Shown here piece after piece: positions 1 through 5,184 of a stretch of 5,201 nucleotides of DNA; positions within the stretch are counted from its first letter, which is position 1, and the number at the start of each line of letters is the position of its first letter. The translations under genes and the position numbers were made by a program. The notes beneath the pieces were generated by a model. That model saw only the letters and a program-made list of their open reading frames with translations, ran no database searches and was not told the DNA's origin. Location of the stretch: assembly GCA_013331375.1 (NCBI GenBank), contig DUGO01000222.1, positions 194 through 5,394 of the forward strand. The letters run 5' to 3'. Origin of the DNA: Candidatus Methanoperedentaceae archaeon. Lineage in GTDB: Archaea; Halobacteriota; Methanosarcinia; Methanosarcinales; Methanoperedenaceae.

Positions 1-5
1 GGGTT

Positions 6-54
6 CTGTTAAGATGTTGTGGGATGGATTCTGCTGTTAAGCATCGTGAGATGG
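6..54. repeat. Imperfect direct repeat, two copies (6-27 and 34-54)
   Basis: Two copies of a unit of about 21-22 bp begin with CTGTTAAG and end with GATGG. The copy at 6-27 is CTGTTAAG followed by ATGTTGTGGGATGG. The copy at 34-54 is CTGTTAAG followed by CATCGTGAGATGG. They lie upstream of the HhH-like gene. The role is unknown. Related CTGTCAA-containing copies occur past the other end of that gene. Confidence 0.5.
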
Positions 55-61
55 TGAGATG
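46..61. repeat. Tandem 8-bp repeat GTGAGATG x2
   Basis: GTGAGATG occurs twice back to back (46-53 and 54-61) and is followed by GTATGG, a partial third unit. It sits just upstream of the TATA-like box of the HhH-like gene. It could be simple slippage or a binding site; the sequence alone does not decide. Confidence 0.5.
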
Positions 62-67
62 GTATGG

Positions 68-74
68 TTAAATA
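68..74 (+). promoter_or_regulatory. Possible archaeal TATA box for the HhH-like gene
   Basis: TTAAATA resembles an archaeal TATA box. Transcription starting about 25 bp downstream would begin near 95-100, leaving a short leader that contains the ribosome binding site at 104-112. This reading depends on the organism being archaeal, and AT-rich DNA produces such matches by chance. Confidence 0.3.
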
Positions 75-103
75 CTATTGATGATTTATTAAAGGCTCAT
101 TGT

Positions 104-112
104 AAAGGTGAG
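104..112 (+). promoter_or_regulatory. Shine-Dalgarno site that decides the HhH-like gene start
   Basis: AAAGGTGAG contains the strong anti-16S core GGTGA at 107-111, 8 nt before the ATG at 120. The GTG at 108 overlaps this site and has no comparable site of its own. The ATG at 120 is therefore the better start. Confidence 0.65.
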
Positions 113-119
113 TGTCAAT

Positions 120-773
120 ATGTTGTCTAAAGATAAAATATGTTATTGGTATTCCAAATATAATGAATCTCTGGGGAAAGATAATATTTTAGAATCCAGT
201 ATTTTAAGTTGCATAGATACTATTAAAACTCAAAGGGATTTTAAAGATTTGGTGTTAAATTCTGATTGCGGGATTCTTAAGTGGAAGTTGGCATTACGAA
301 CAAAAAATTACTACCATAGTCTTGACAATTCAGATAAATGGATAAACTTATTTAATATAACATGTAGGTCGATAAATACTCCAAAAGAGACAGTTAAAGA
401 AATTCGAACTTTCGCTAAAACAAATATGTATTATAAAAGGAAAAACGAGGTTATCTTCAAAGGGGGTATTTCTTATCCAGTTGCTTCAACATTAGTATAT
501 TTTTTTAGTAAAGGGAATTGTCCTATAATTGATTGGAGAGCCGTCTGTGCTTTAAAAGAAAATGGATACGACAAACAACTGAAAAAGATAGATTTATACA
601 AAAATAAAATGACGGGCGCATATCAAATTTTTTTGGAGGATGATGGGTGGGATGAATATTATGATTTATGCAAGAAAATAGTATTGGATTTGGAAATAAA
701 ATCTATTAATAAAGATACAGCATTGAGGGTTTTGGATAAAGCACTGTGGGCATATCCAGACATTGAAAAATAA
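120..773 (+). CDS. HhH/DNA-glycosylase-like protein of unknown function
   Basis: The product is about 217 residues from the ATG at 120, chosen because a GGTGA site sits 8 nt upstream; a GTG start at 108 would add four residues. Residues below are numbered from that GTG. The protein is mostly helical and has no signal peptide or membrane segment. The key segment at about 117-148 contains FKGGISYPVAS, then CPIIDWRA. This resembles the helix-hairpin-helix plus conserved aspartate of HhH-GPD base-excision glycosylases, in which GVG-x-x-VAS is followed by an invariant D; here that is D142 in IDWRA. Lys118 or a nearby lysine could be relevant to catalysis, but I cannot assign it. The C-terminal LRVLDKALWAYP is typical of a hypothetical family with this same HhH-like core. 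Codon use is AT-rich, unlike the pst genes. The gene converges on the DUF429-like gene. A DNA-binding or DNA-processing role is inference; the exact substrate is unknown. Confidence 0.72.
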   Translation: MLSKDKICYWYSKYNESLGKDNILESSILSCIDTIKTQRDFKDLVLNSDCGILKWKLALRTKNYYHSLDNSDKWINLFNITCRSINTPKETVKEIRTFAKTNMYYKRKNEVIFKGGISYPVASTLVYFFSKGNCPIIDWRAVCALKENGYDKQLKKIDLYKNKMTGAYQIFLEDDGWDEYYDLCKKIVLDLEIKSINKDTALRVLDKALWAYPDIEK

Positions 774-780
774 TTATTGA

Positions 781-802
781 AGCCGCTATTTATTATGTGG
801 CT
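781..802 (+). terminator. Weak hairpin after the HhH-like gene
   Basis: AGCCGC (781-786) pairs with GTGGCT (797-802) across a 10-nt loop, with one G-U pair, starting 8 bp after the stop codon. No T-run follows, so a terminator role is uncertain. Its left arm overlaps the end of a short minus-strand frame. Confidence 0.25.
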
Positions 803-890
803 CTGATTGACTTGCATTCTGTATGAGCGCAAGCCACTTGTTATCCCCCTCCATCTTTGGTTCTGTCAAGTCTTCGGTTGCTCTTATCAT
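786..890 (-). CDS. Possible small ORF or C-terminal gene remnant (34 aa)
   Basis: An ATG at 890 opens 34 codons ending in TAG at 786-788. The start is five codons after an in-frame TGA at 903-905. The peptide (RATEDLTEPKMEGDNKW and onward, ending in SEPHNK) is hydrophilic with balanced composition, unlike a typical random frame in AT-rich DNA. It lies about 60 bp downstream of the DUF429-like gene on the same strand. No good ribosome binding site is visible, and the start overlaps an imperfect direct repeat. It may be a real micro-protein, a decayed gene end, or chance. I do not recognise it. Confidence 0.2.
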   Translation of the reverse strand: MIRATEDLTEPKMEGDNKWLALIQNASQSEPHNK

Positions 891-916
891 CTCAACATGC
901 TGTCAATTCGGTTGCT
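863..916. repeat. Imperfect direct repeat, two copies (863-882 and 900-916)
   Basis: The copy at 863-882 is CTGTCAAGTCTTCGGTTGCT. The copy at 900-916 is CTGTCAATTCGGTTGCT, the same unit lacking 3 nt. It sits in the gap between the converging HhH-like and DUF429-like genes. GGTTCTGTCAAG at 859-870 also matches GGTTCTGTTAAG at 2-13 with one mismatch, so related repeat copies lie on both sides of the HhH-like gene. Confidence 0.5.
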
Positions 917-949
917 GAATAGCACGATTATTCCTCTTTCATCTATTTT

Positions 950-1609
950 TTATTGCTTTTGTTTACAACGATTTAATTTTTTCTTCATATCGACTTTTAT
1001 GACAATGCAATTTTCAAATAACAACCCTCTATCTTCGGTTAAACGAGACCTTAGCAATCCAGCACCCACTAATGAATATGGTTTATGTGCAGAAATCGAT
1101 GATTCGATGTCATTGGAATTCTTGTACATTTCTTTAAACGTATTTACTGCTAGTTTTGCGTCATCACAATGCGAATTTCCTTTAGATGCGGATGTCACAA
1201 AAGCTTCCCATATAAAAAAATTAGATTTGTCTAATAAAAAATCTTTCCATTTGAACGTAGGCTTAACATCAACATTGGATTCACGTATCCTTTCAAAAAT
1301 CCACACACATTCTGCCAAGCCTATTGTTAATACATTACTACCAGCACCAGCGGACCAAGGTCGATTTTTTTCTCCTTTTCTTGCCTTTGTTAAATCTTCT
1401 GGCTTATCGCTAATTGGCACAAATAATGGGCATTCAAATCCTAAAGCAACTTTTTTTTCTTTTTTAAAGTCATCTACAATACTTTCGGTAAACTTTGCTA
1501 TATTAGTCCCACAAACTGGATTATCTTGACCAATTTCTGCTCTACTCCATCCAAAAGATTTTCTTTTGATGGAACCTATATCCGCTGCACAAACAACTAT
1601 ATTGTTCAT
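950..1609 (-). CDS. DUF429-like predicted nuclease (RNase H fold)
   Basis: The ATG at 1609 gives 219 residues. A TTG at 1666 would extend it to 238, but those 19 extra residues precede the first predicted strand and look non-domain-like. An AAAGGA site does sit 4 nt before that TTG, so the longer form remains possible. Numbered from the TTG form, the protein opens with a strand into an aspartate (VVCAADIG, D29). It continues with GFECPLFVPI (E78, P80), a basic loop RKGEKNRPWSAGAGS at about 96-110, WEAF (E154), and a late HCDDAKLAV with D168/D169. Acidic residues spaced this way, ending in a D-D-A helix, match DUF429-type RNase H-fold proteins, which are predicted but poorly characterised nucleases. 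There is no signal peptide or membrane segment. The gene is AT-rich and converges on the HhH-like gene, so both may belong to one accessory island for nucleic acid processing. The family assignment is by pattern only. Confidence 0.68.
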   Translation of the reverse strand: MNNIVVCAADIGSIKRKSFGWSRAEIGQDNPVCGTNIAKFTESIVDDFKKEKKVALGFECPLFVPISDKPEDLTKARKGEKNRPWSAGAGSNVLTIGLAECVWIFERIRESNVDVKPTFKWKDFLLDKSNFFIWEAFVTSASKGNSHCDDAKLAVNTFKEMYKNSNDIESSISAHKPYSLVGAGLLRSRLTEDRGLLFENCIVIKVDMKKKLNRCKQKQ

Positions 1610-1684
1610 ATCAGTTTTGATAATCTTATGATATATTAAGCCACTCCATTCTAATATAATCTCCAATAAATCCTTTCTTTCTTT

Positions 1685-1777
1685 TTACCTTTTTTGGCAC
1701 TCTCTGGTAAGTCCTTGCTTATTTTTCTTTGTTTTCTCTGGCAGGATTTCTTCTATCCCCTCTTTACTATTCAGCAC
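1685..1777 (-). pseudogene. Possible 3' remnant of a gene upstream of the DUF429-like gene
   Basis: A short frame opens with a GTG at 1777 (in-frame TGA a few codons upstream) and ends in TAA at 1685-1687. The peptide, about 30 residues (EEILPEKTKKNKQGLTRECQ near its end), is lysine-rich and reads like the natural C-terminus of a larger protein. Its 5' side runs into the GAGGCGCC/repeat boundary at 1796-1805, where a gene cut by an insertion would be expected to break. Its stop lies 18 bp before the alternative TTG start of the DUF429-like gene. The purine-rich composition makes open frames likely by chance, so support is weak. Confidence 0.2.
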
Positions 1778-1795
1778 TGGTGAGGGAGCTCAGGT

Positions 1796-1803
1796 GAGGC
1801 GCC
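1796..1803. repeat. Left copy of 8-bp direct repeat GAGGCGCC
   Basis: GAGGCGCC lies 1 bp outside the left repeat of the GxxExxY cassette. The identical 8-mer occurs at 2403-2410, next to the pstB stop. In an otherwise AT-rich gap, two copies of this GC-rich 8-mer bracketing the cassette could be a target-site duplication. The core GGCGCC is palindromic. Confidence 0.4.
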
Positions 1804-1804
1804 G

Positions 1805-1855
1805 AATCCTGTTAATCCAGTCCGAACATCTTATTTTATTAGAGGATAACAGGAT
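1805..1855. repeat. Left hairpin repeat of the GxxExxY cassette
   Basis: AATCCTGTTAATCC (1805-1818) pairs with GGATAACAGGAT (1844-1855), with a one-base bulge and a loop of about 25 nt. The 14-mer is identical to 2343-2356. The 12-mer is identical to 2298-2309. Beyond the 14-mer, the next bases (AGTCCGAACATCTTAT) also align with the right copy (CGTCTGAAACATTTTAT), so the direct repeat extends to about 30 bp. The repeat ends 7 bp past the stop codon of the GxxExxY gene. Confidence 0.8.
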
Positions 1856-1862
1856 GCAATAT

Positions 1863-2243
1863 TTAGGTTCCAGTCGATAATACCCTTACTTTCCTTTTTA
1901 CCTCGACTTTTTGTTCTCCAAAATTTATCAACAATCCAACATCTTTGCCCGTCGCAACAAGATAATTTACTAGTTGAACTTCATGCGCCTTTGCTATGGT
2001 TTTTACGGATTTGAGCTCAAGAATAATGGTATTTTCAATAAATATATCAGCGATGAATTGACCAACGACTTCCCCATCATAGTGAACAGTAATAGGTTTT
2101 TGATATTCTGATTTAAGACCTGCTTTTCTCAATTCGATAAGCATACATTTTTCATACACTGATTCCAAGAAACCGTAACCCATCGTATTATATACCTGGT
2201 ACGAGCACCCGATAATCTTTTCAGTAAGATGTTCAAATTCCAT
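1863..2243 (-). CDS. GxxExxY family protein (PD-(D/E)XK-like)
   Basis: The product is 126 residues, the usual length for the GxxExxY family. The signature motif is present as GFLESVY (G24, E27, Y30). After it comes a PD-(D/E)XK-like core: strand GQFIADIFI with D66, then IILELKSV with E76 and K78, then a helix HEVQLVNYL with Q90. This matches the restriction-endonuclease-like fold assigned to the family, but no activity is firmly established. The ATG at 2243 has AAGGT at 2250-2254, 6 nt upstream. No membrane segments or signal are present. The gene sits alone between two hairpin repeats, and further out a GC-rich 8-mer is duplicated on both sides. Members of this family often occur in many copies per genome, so the gene may travel with these repeats as a unit; that is inference. 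It reads in the same direction as the pst operon, directly downstream of pstB, where phoU is often found. Confidence 0.92.
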   Translation of the reverse strand: MEFEHLTEKIIGCSYQVYNTMGYGFLESVYEKCMLIELRKAGLKSEYQKPITVHYDGEVVGQFIADIFIENTIILELKSVKTIAKAHEVQLVNYLVATGKDVGLLINFGEQKVEVKRKVRVLSTGT

Positions 2244-2293
2244 GTTTTGACCTTACCTTTATTCATTGCATCCAGTCTTATACTGAATTATTT

Positions 2294-2360
2294 GACAGGA
2301 TAACAGGATTAACGGGATTCGATATAAATGATGTATCCTGTCAATCCTGTTAATCCCGTC
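2294..2360. repeat. Right hairpin repeat of the GxxExxY cassette
   Basis: The left arm (2294-2319) reads GACAGGAT, AACAGGATT, AACGGGATT. The right arm (2335-2360) reads ATCCTGTCA, ATCCTGTTA, ATCCCGTC. They are near-perfect inverted copies around a loop of about 15 nt, and each arm is made of three units with a 9-bp period. The element lies upstream of the GxxExxY gene and downstream of pstB. Transcribed on the minus strand it would form a long hairpin, so it could also terminate or process the pst transcript. Confidence 0.85.
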
Positions 2361-2402
2361 TGAAACATTTTATAAATAGCTTAAAACACTCATTAACATA
2401 GC

Positions 2403-2410
2403 GAGGCGCC
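2403..2410. repeat. Right copy of 8-bp direct repeat GAGGCGCC
   Basis: This is identical to 1796-1803 and lies 6 bp beyond the pstB stop codon (TAG at 2417-2419). The right hairpin ends at 2360, leaving about 42 bp of AT-rich DNA between the hairpin and this copy. On the left the two are adjacent, so the bracket is asymmetric. Confidence 0.4.
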
Positions 2411-2416
2411 ACGAGC

Positions 2417-3403
2417 CTATTTCTGTATCACTATCGCCCAGTCGGTGCTGTTTATCTGCTTCACGTTCAGCACCTTATGCCCGTCAGCCTCCATGCCGCG
2501 GGGCACCTCGGTCACTGCCATCGGGTCGTCAACTATCACCCTCATGACCTTCCCGGGCTCAAGGTTATGCAGCGCCTGCTTGGCATATACGAAGTTGAAC
2601 GGGCACTTGTTCCCCTTGAGATTGACCTCAGTGTCTATCTTTATCTGGGTAAGGAACGTGCCGTTGATGTACGCCCTCGTCCTCTCATCCTTCGGATTCT
2701 CAAGCACCTCTGAAGCTTCACCGTGCTCAACCACCTCGCCGAGGTAAAAGTGGACGACGTAATCCGCAAGCCGCATCGCCTGGTGGATGTTGTGCGTGAC
2801 TATCACTATAGTGTACCTTTCACTGAGCTTGAGAAGCTGCTGCTCGATGTGCTGTGAAGACAGGGGGTCAAGCGCAGACGTGGGCTCATCGCACAGGATT
2901 ATCTCAGGCTCGACAGCAAGCCCTCTTGCAAGGCACAGCCTCTGCTGCTGCCCTATGGACAGTTTCGCAGCCGGGGAGCGCAGCCTGTCCTTCACCTCGT
3001 CCCATAGCCCGGCAATCTTAAGATAATGCTCTACCTTTTCGTTAAGCGCTTTCCTGTCCCTGGTGCCGTGAATCCGCAGCCCGTAAGCCACGTTGTCATA
3101 AATCGACATCGGGAGAGGATTCGGTCTCTGCGGCAGCAGCCCCATCTTGCGCCGTACCTCAGTGATTTCAATCCCGCGGTCAAGTACATCCGTGCCGTCA
3201 ACCAGGATTTTGCCTGAGACCCTGACGCCCTCGGTCAGGTCGATCAGCCTGTTCAGGCACTTGAGGAACGTGCTCTTGCCGCAGCCTGAGGGTCCGATGA
3301 TGGCTGTAATCTGCTTTTCCGGGATTTCGACTGAGATATTCCGGAGCGCCTGGTGCTCACCGTAGAACGCGTTCAGGTTCTGGACATTGATATGGGTCTT
3401 CAT
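2417..3403 (-). CDS. pstB: Phosphate ABC transporter ATPase PstB with C-terminal TusA-like domain
   Basis: This cytoplasmic ATPase powers phosphate import through PstC/PstA. It has 328 residues against roughly 250-260 for ordinary PstB. The nucleotide-binding domain (about 1-252) shows Walker A GPSGCGKST (37-45), Q-loop Q92 within LPQRPNPLPMSIYDNVAYG, which is characteristic of PstB, signature LSIGQQQR (148-155), Walker B IILCDEP (168-174, E173), D-loop SALD (176-179) and switch H204. The signature has Ile where LSGGQ is usual. Residues 256-328 are an extra domain resembling TusA/SirA sulfurtransferases: a strand, then GNKCPFNF with C267, a helix, EPGKVMRVIVDDP, and a final strand WAIVIQK. 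The classic CPxP is CPFN here. The ATG at 3403 follows GGTGA (3408-3412), which overlaps the pstA stop codon, so translation is probably coupled. The transported substrate is inferred from the PstB-type NBD; a related oxyanion is possible. Confidence 0.95.
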   Translation of the reverse strand: MKTHINVQNLNAFYGEHQALRNISVEIPEKQITAIIGPSGCGKSTFLKCLNRLIDLTEGVRVSGKILVDGTDVLDRGIEITEVRRKMGLLPQRPNPLPMSIYDNVAYGLRIHGTRDRKALNEKVEHYLKIAGLWDEVKDRLRSPAAKLSIGQQQRLCLARGLAVEPEIILCDEPTSALDPLSSQHIEQQLLKLSERYTIVIVTHNIHQAMRLADYVVHFYLGEVVEHGEASEVLENPKDERTRAYINGTFLTQIKIDTEVNLKGNKCPFNFVYAKQALHNLEPGKVMRVIVDDPMAVTEVPRGMEADGHKVLNVKQINSTDWAIVIQK

Positions 3404-3407
3404 AACA

Positions 3408-3412
3408 TCACC
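3408..3412 (-). promoter_or_regulatory. pstB Shine-Dalgarno overlapping the pstA stop codon
   Basis: On the minus strand, GGTGA contains the TGA stop of pstA and sits 4 nt before the pstB ATG. A terminating ribosome therefore occupies the start region of the next gene, which points to translational coupling. Confidence 0.7.
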
Positions 3413-4256
3413 GGATAATATTCCTCATGAACTTTTTTGACATGGCACGTGAGAGCATGCTCAGCGCAAGCACTATCACGAGAAGTATCAGCGCGCTCGC
3501 ATAGGCTCTCTGCTGCACCTCGGGGAACGGCGTGCCGAGCTGGAAAAACACCGCAAGCGGCAGCGAAGCCGCGGGGTCGAACAGCGAGGAAGGGATGCGG
3601 TCTGTGTAGCCCGTGGTGAGAAGAATTGACGCAGCATCTCCTATGCCTCTACCGAACGCGAGCAGGGCTGCAGTGACAATTCCGGGGAGCGCCTGCCTCA
3701 CCACAACCCCTGCCGTGGTCTCCAATCGCGTCGCTCCGAGCGTGTATGACGCCTCCTTCAGCTCCACTGAGACCAGCTTTATCACCTCATCCATTGTGCG
3801 GATCATGATGGGCATCTGCAAGAGCGCCAGGACTATGATGCCTCCCAGGAGAGAAGCCCTCATGCCGAGATACAGCATGACAGTGAAGCCGAATGCGCCG
3901 TACACGATTGACGGTGTGCCCCAGAGTACGTCGAGCGAAAGCCGGACGTAGTAGGCTGCTTTCGACTTTCCGATGTATTCCCTCTGCAGCGCCAGCGCGG
4001 CAGGCAGGCTTACCAGTAACGCAAGCAGCATACTGCCGGCTGCAAGGTACAGCGAGCCCACTATCGCATTCAGTATGCCGCCCTCTTTCCCGAGATAATA
4101 TCCCCCTTTTGGCGTCTGCGTTATCATGGATATCGAAAGCGCGGATACCCCGTTCATGACCACAACCGCTATCACGGCAAAGAGACTGCCCACAACTATG
4201 AGCAGTGAAGCTATCATCAGCACCCTGAACAGCTTTTCCTCGGTATGCCTATCCAT
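3408..4256 (-). CDS. pstA: Phosphate ABC transporter permease PstA
   Basis: The protein has 282 residues, normal for PstA. It is one of two integral membrane subunits that form the phosphate channel with PstC and dock onto PstB. About six hydrophobic segments are visible, near 11-33, 62-88, 107-130, 134-154, 189-213 and 252-270. The cytoplasmic EAA loop that contacts the ATPase is at about 168-192 (EASYTLGATRLET, then the conserved PG). FGRGIGDAAS at 201-210 corresponds to the usual RAxGETAP motif. The arginine (R203, equivalent by position to the functionally required Arg-220 of E. coli PstA) is kept, but the usual Glu is Asp207. The ATG at 4256 overlaps the last 8 bp of pstC and has a near-ideal AGGAGG 7 nt upstream (4264-4269), inside pstC. 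The next gene, pstB, starts 4 bp after the stop. Confidence 0.95.
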   Translation of the reverse strand: MDRHTEEKLFRVLMIASLLIVVGSLFAVIAVVVMNGVSALSISMITQTPKGGYYLGKEGGILNAIVGSLYLAAGSMLLALLVSLPAALALQREYIGKSKAAYYVRLSLDVLWGTPSIVYGAFGFTVMLYLGMRASLLGGIIVLALLQMPIMIRTMDEVIKLVSVELKEASYTLGATRLETTAGVVVRQALPGIVTAALLAFGRGIGDAASILLTTGYTDRIPSSLFDPAASLPLAVFFQLGTPFPEVQQRAYASALILLVIVLALSMLSRAMSKKFMRNIIR

Positions 4257-5172
4257 GAGCCATCCTCCTCTCGATGTTTATCAGGATAAGCCTCGCTGCG
4301 ACCGTGAAGCACAGGATGACGAGCATCAGTATCAGGGCTGCGAGCAGCAGGGCAGAATCGTATAATGGGATTGACATCATTTCCCCGTAGTTGTTGGCTA
4401 TCAGTGCAGGCAGCGGATATGCAGGGTCGAATATGGATTTGGGGACTATTGGCACATTCCCGACCACCATGAGGACAGCCATCGTCTCTCCGAATGCGCG
4501 CGAGAAACCCAGGATTATCGCAGCCGCAATCCCGGGCTGCGCCGCCCTTATGACAGCATGCTTTATGGTCTGCCACCGGGTAGCGCCAAGTGACAGCGAT
4601 GCCTCCCTGACATCAAAGGGCACAGCCCGCAGCACCTCATGGGATACAGAGATGATTATCGGGAACACCATAATCGCAAGCACGATGCCACCTGCAAGAA
4701 GACTGTACCCTGTGGAATAACTGTCTACACTTAAAAACGGTATCCCGAGTTTTCCGATTACAGGCGCAATACCTGCTATCAGAGGAACAACCGCAAGCAC
4801 ACCCCACACCCCGTACACTACTGGCGGTATCCCTGCAAGTAAGTCTATCACCGGCAGAACCTTTGTCCTTACGTTCTCATGTGCATACTCCGCGAGGTAA
4901 ATCGCACTCAGTATGCTAAATGGTACAGCAAATACCATGGCAAGAATTGTAACATAGAGCGTGCCCAGAATGAACGGGTAGAAGCCGAACTCGCCCTGAA
5001 ATGGAAGCCATGTGCTCTCGAGCAGAAGGTCGCTCAATGACTTAGCATCAAGCATCGGTTTTGAGCGAAGGTAAAGGACAATTGCTATTATAAATACAAG
5101 TATGCTTGAGAAGAGAGCAGCACCTACCATTAGCCTGCCAGCAATCTTTTCCTTAAGCTTTCTGAGTTTCAT
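4249..5172 (-). CDS. pstC: Phosphate ABC transporter permease PstC
   Basis: The protein has 307 residues, a normal length for PstC. It is the partner of PstA in the membrane channel of the phosphate importer. It has a basic N-terminal tail (KLRKLKEK) and about six membrane segments, near 12-35, 66-92, 110-135, 157-178, 212-237 and 272-297. The EAA loop REASLSLGATRWQTIKHAV begins at about 189, and the conserved SRAFGETMAVLMVVGN follows at 224-239 with R225 and E229 intact. The LAGIPPVVYG motif at about 112-121 is typical of the family. The ATG at 5172 is chosen because TGTGAG (core 5180-5184) lies 7 nt upstream and the first membrane helix starts soon after. It is the first pst gene visible; pstS is expected further upstream, outside the window. 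Its end overlaps pstA by 8 bp. Confidence 0.95.
   Translation of the reverse strand: MKLRKLKEKIAGRLMVGAALFSSILVFIIAIVLYLRSKPMLDAKSLSDLLLESTWLPFQGEFGFYPFILGTLYVTILAMVFAVPFSILSAIYLAEYAHENVRTKVLPVIDLLAGIPPVVYGVWGVLAVVPLIAGIAPVIGKLGIPFLSVDSYSTGYSLLAGGIVLAIMVFPIIISVSHEVLRAVPFDVREASLSLGATRWQTIKHAVIRAAQPGIAAAIILGFSRAFGETMAVLMVVGNVPIVPKSIFDPAYPLPALIANNYGEMMSIPLYDSALLLAALILMLVILCFTVAARLILINIERRMAHG
4264..4269 (-). promoter_or_regulatory. Strong internal Shine-Dalgarno for pstA
   Basis: AGGAGG on the minus strand, inside the last codons of pstC, sits 7 nt before the pstA ATG. It fixes the pstA start and supports high translation despite the overlap. Confidence 0.8.
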
Positions 5173-5179
5173 TTAAATT

Positions 5180-5184
5180 CTCAC
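5180..5184 (-). promoter_or_regulatory. Shine-Dalgarno for pstC
   Basis: GTGAG on the minus strand lies 7 nt before the pstC ATG at 5172. Only 29 bp of upstream sequence is in the window, too little to identify a promoter or a Pho-type operator. Confidence 0.55.

Noticed and set aside
108..119. GTG at 108 as start of the HhH-like gene
   Set aside because: The GTG lies within the GGTGA ribosome binding site that serves the ATG at 120.
811..833. CTTGC/GCAAG inverted repeat between the converging genes
   Set aside because: It has only a 5-bp stem, a 13-nt loop and no T-run; this is likely by chance.
807..1529. Long plus-strand open frame opposite the DUF429-like gene
   Set aside because: It starts at TTG, is rich in Ser/Phe/Leu without domain-like motifs, and is the antisense of a minus-strand gene that has clear family motifs.
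1805..2360. CRISPR-like array made of the AATCCTGTTAATCC repeats
   Set aside because: Copies are in opposite orientations, surround a gene, and have no regularly spaced spacers; they form hairpins instead.
4217..4576. Minus-strand frame inside the pstC/pstA junction
   Set aside because: It overlaps pstC in another frame, and its Cys/Arg/His-rich composition is typical of a shadow frame in GC-rich coding DNA.
2445..4720. Several plus-strand open frames across the pst genes
   Set aside because: All are antisense to well-supported PstB, PstA and PstC coding sequence and show no protein-family features.
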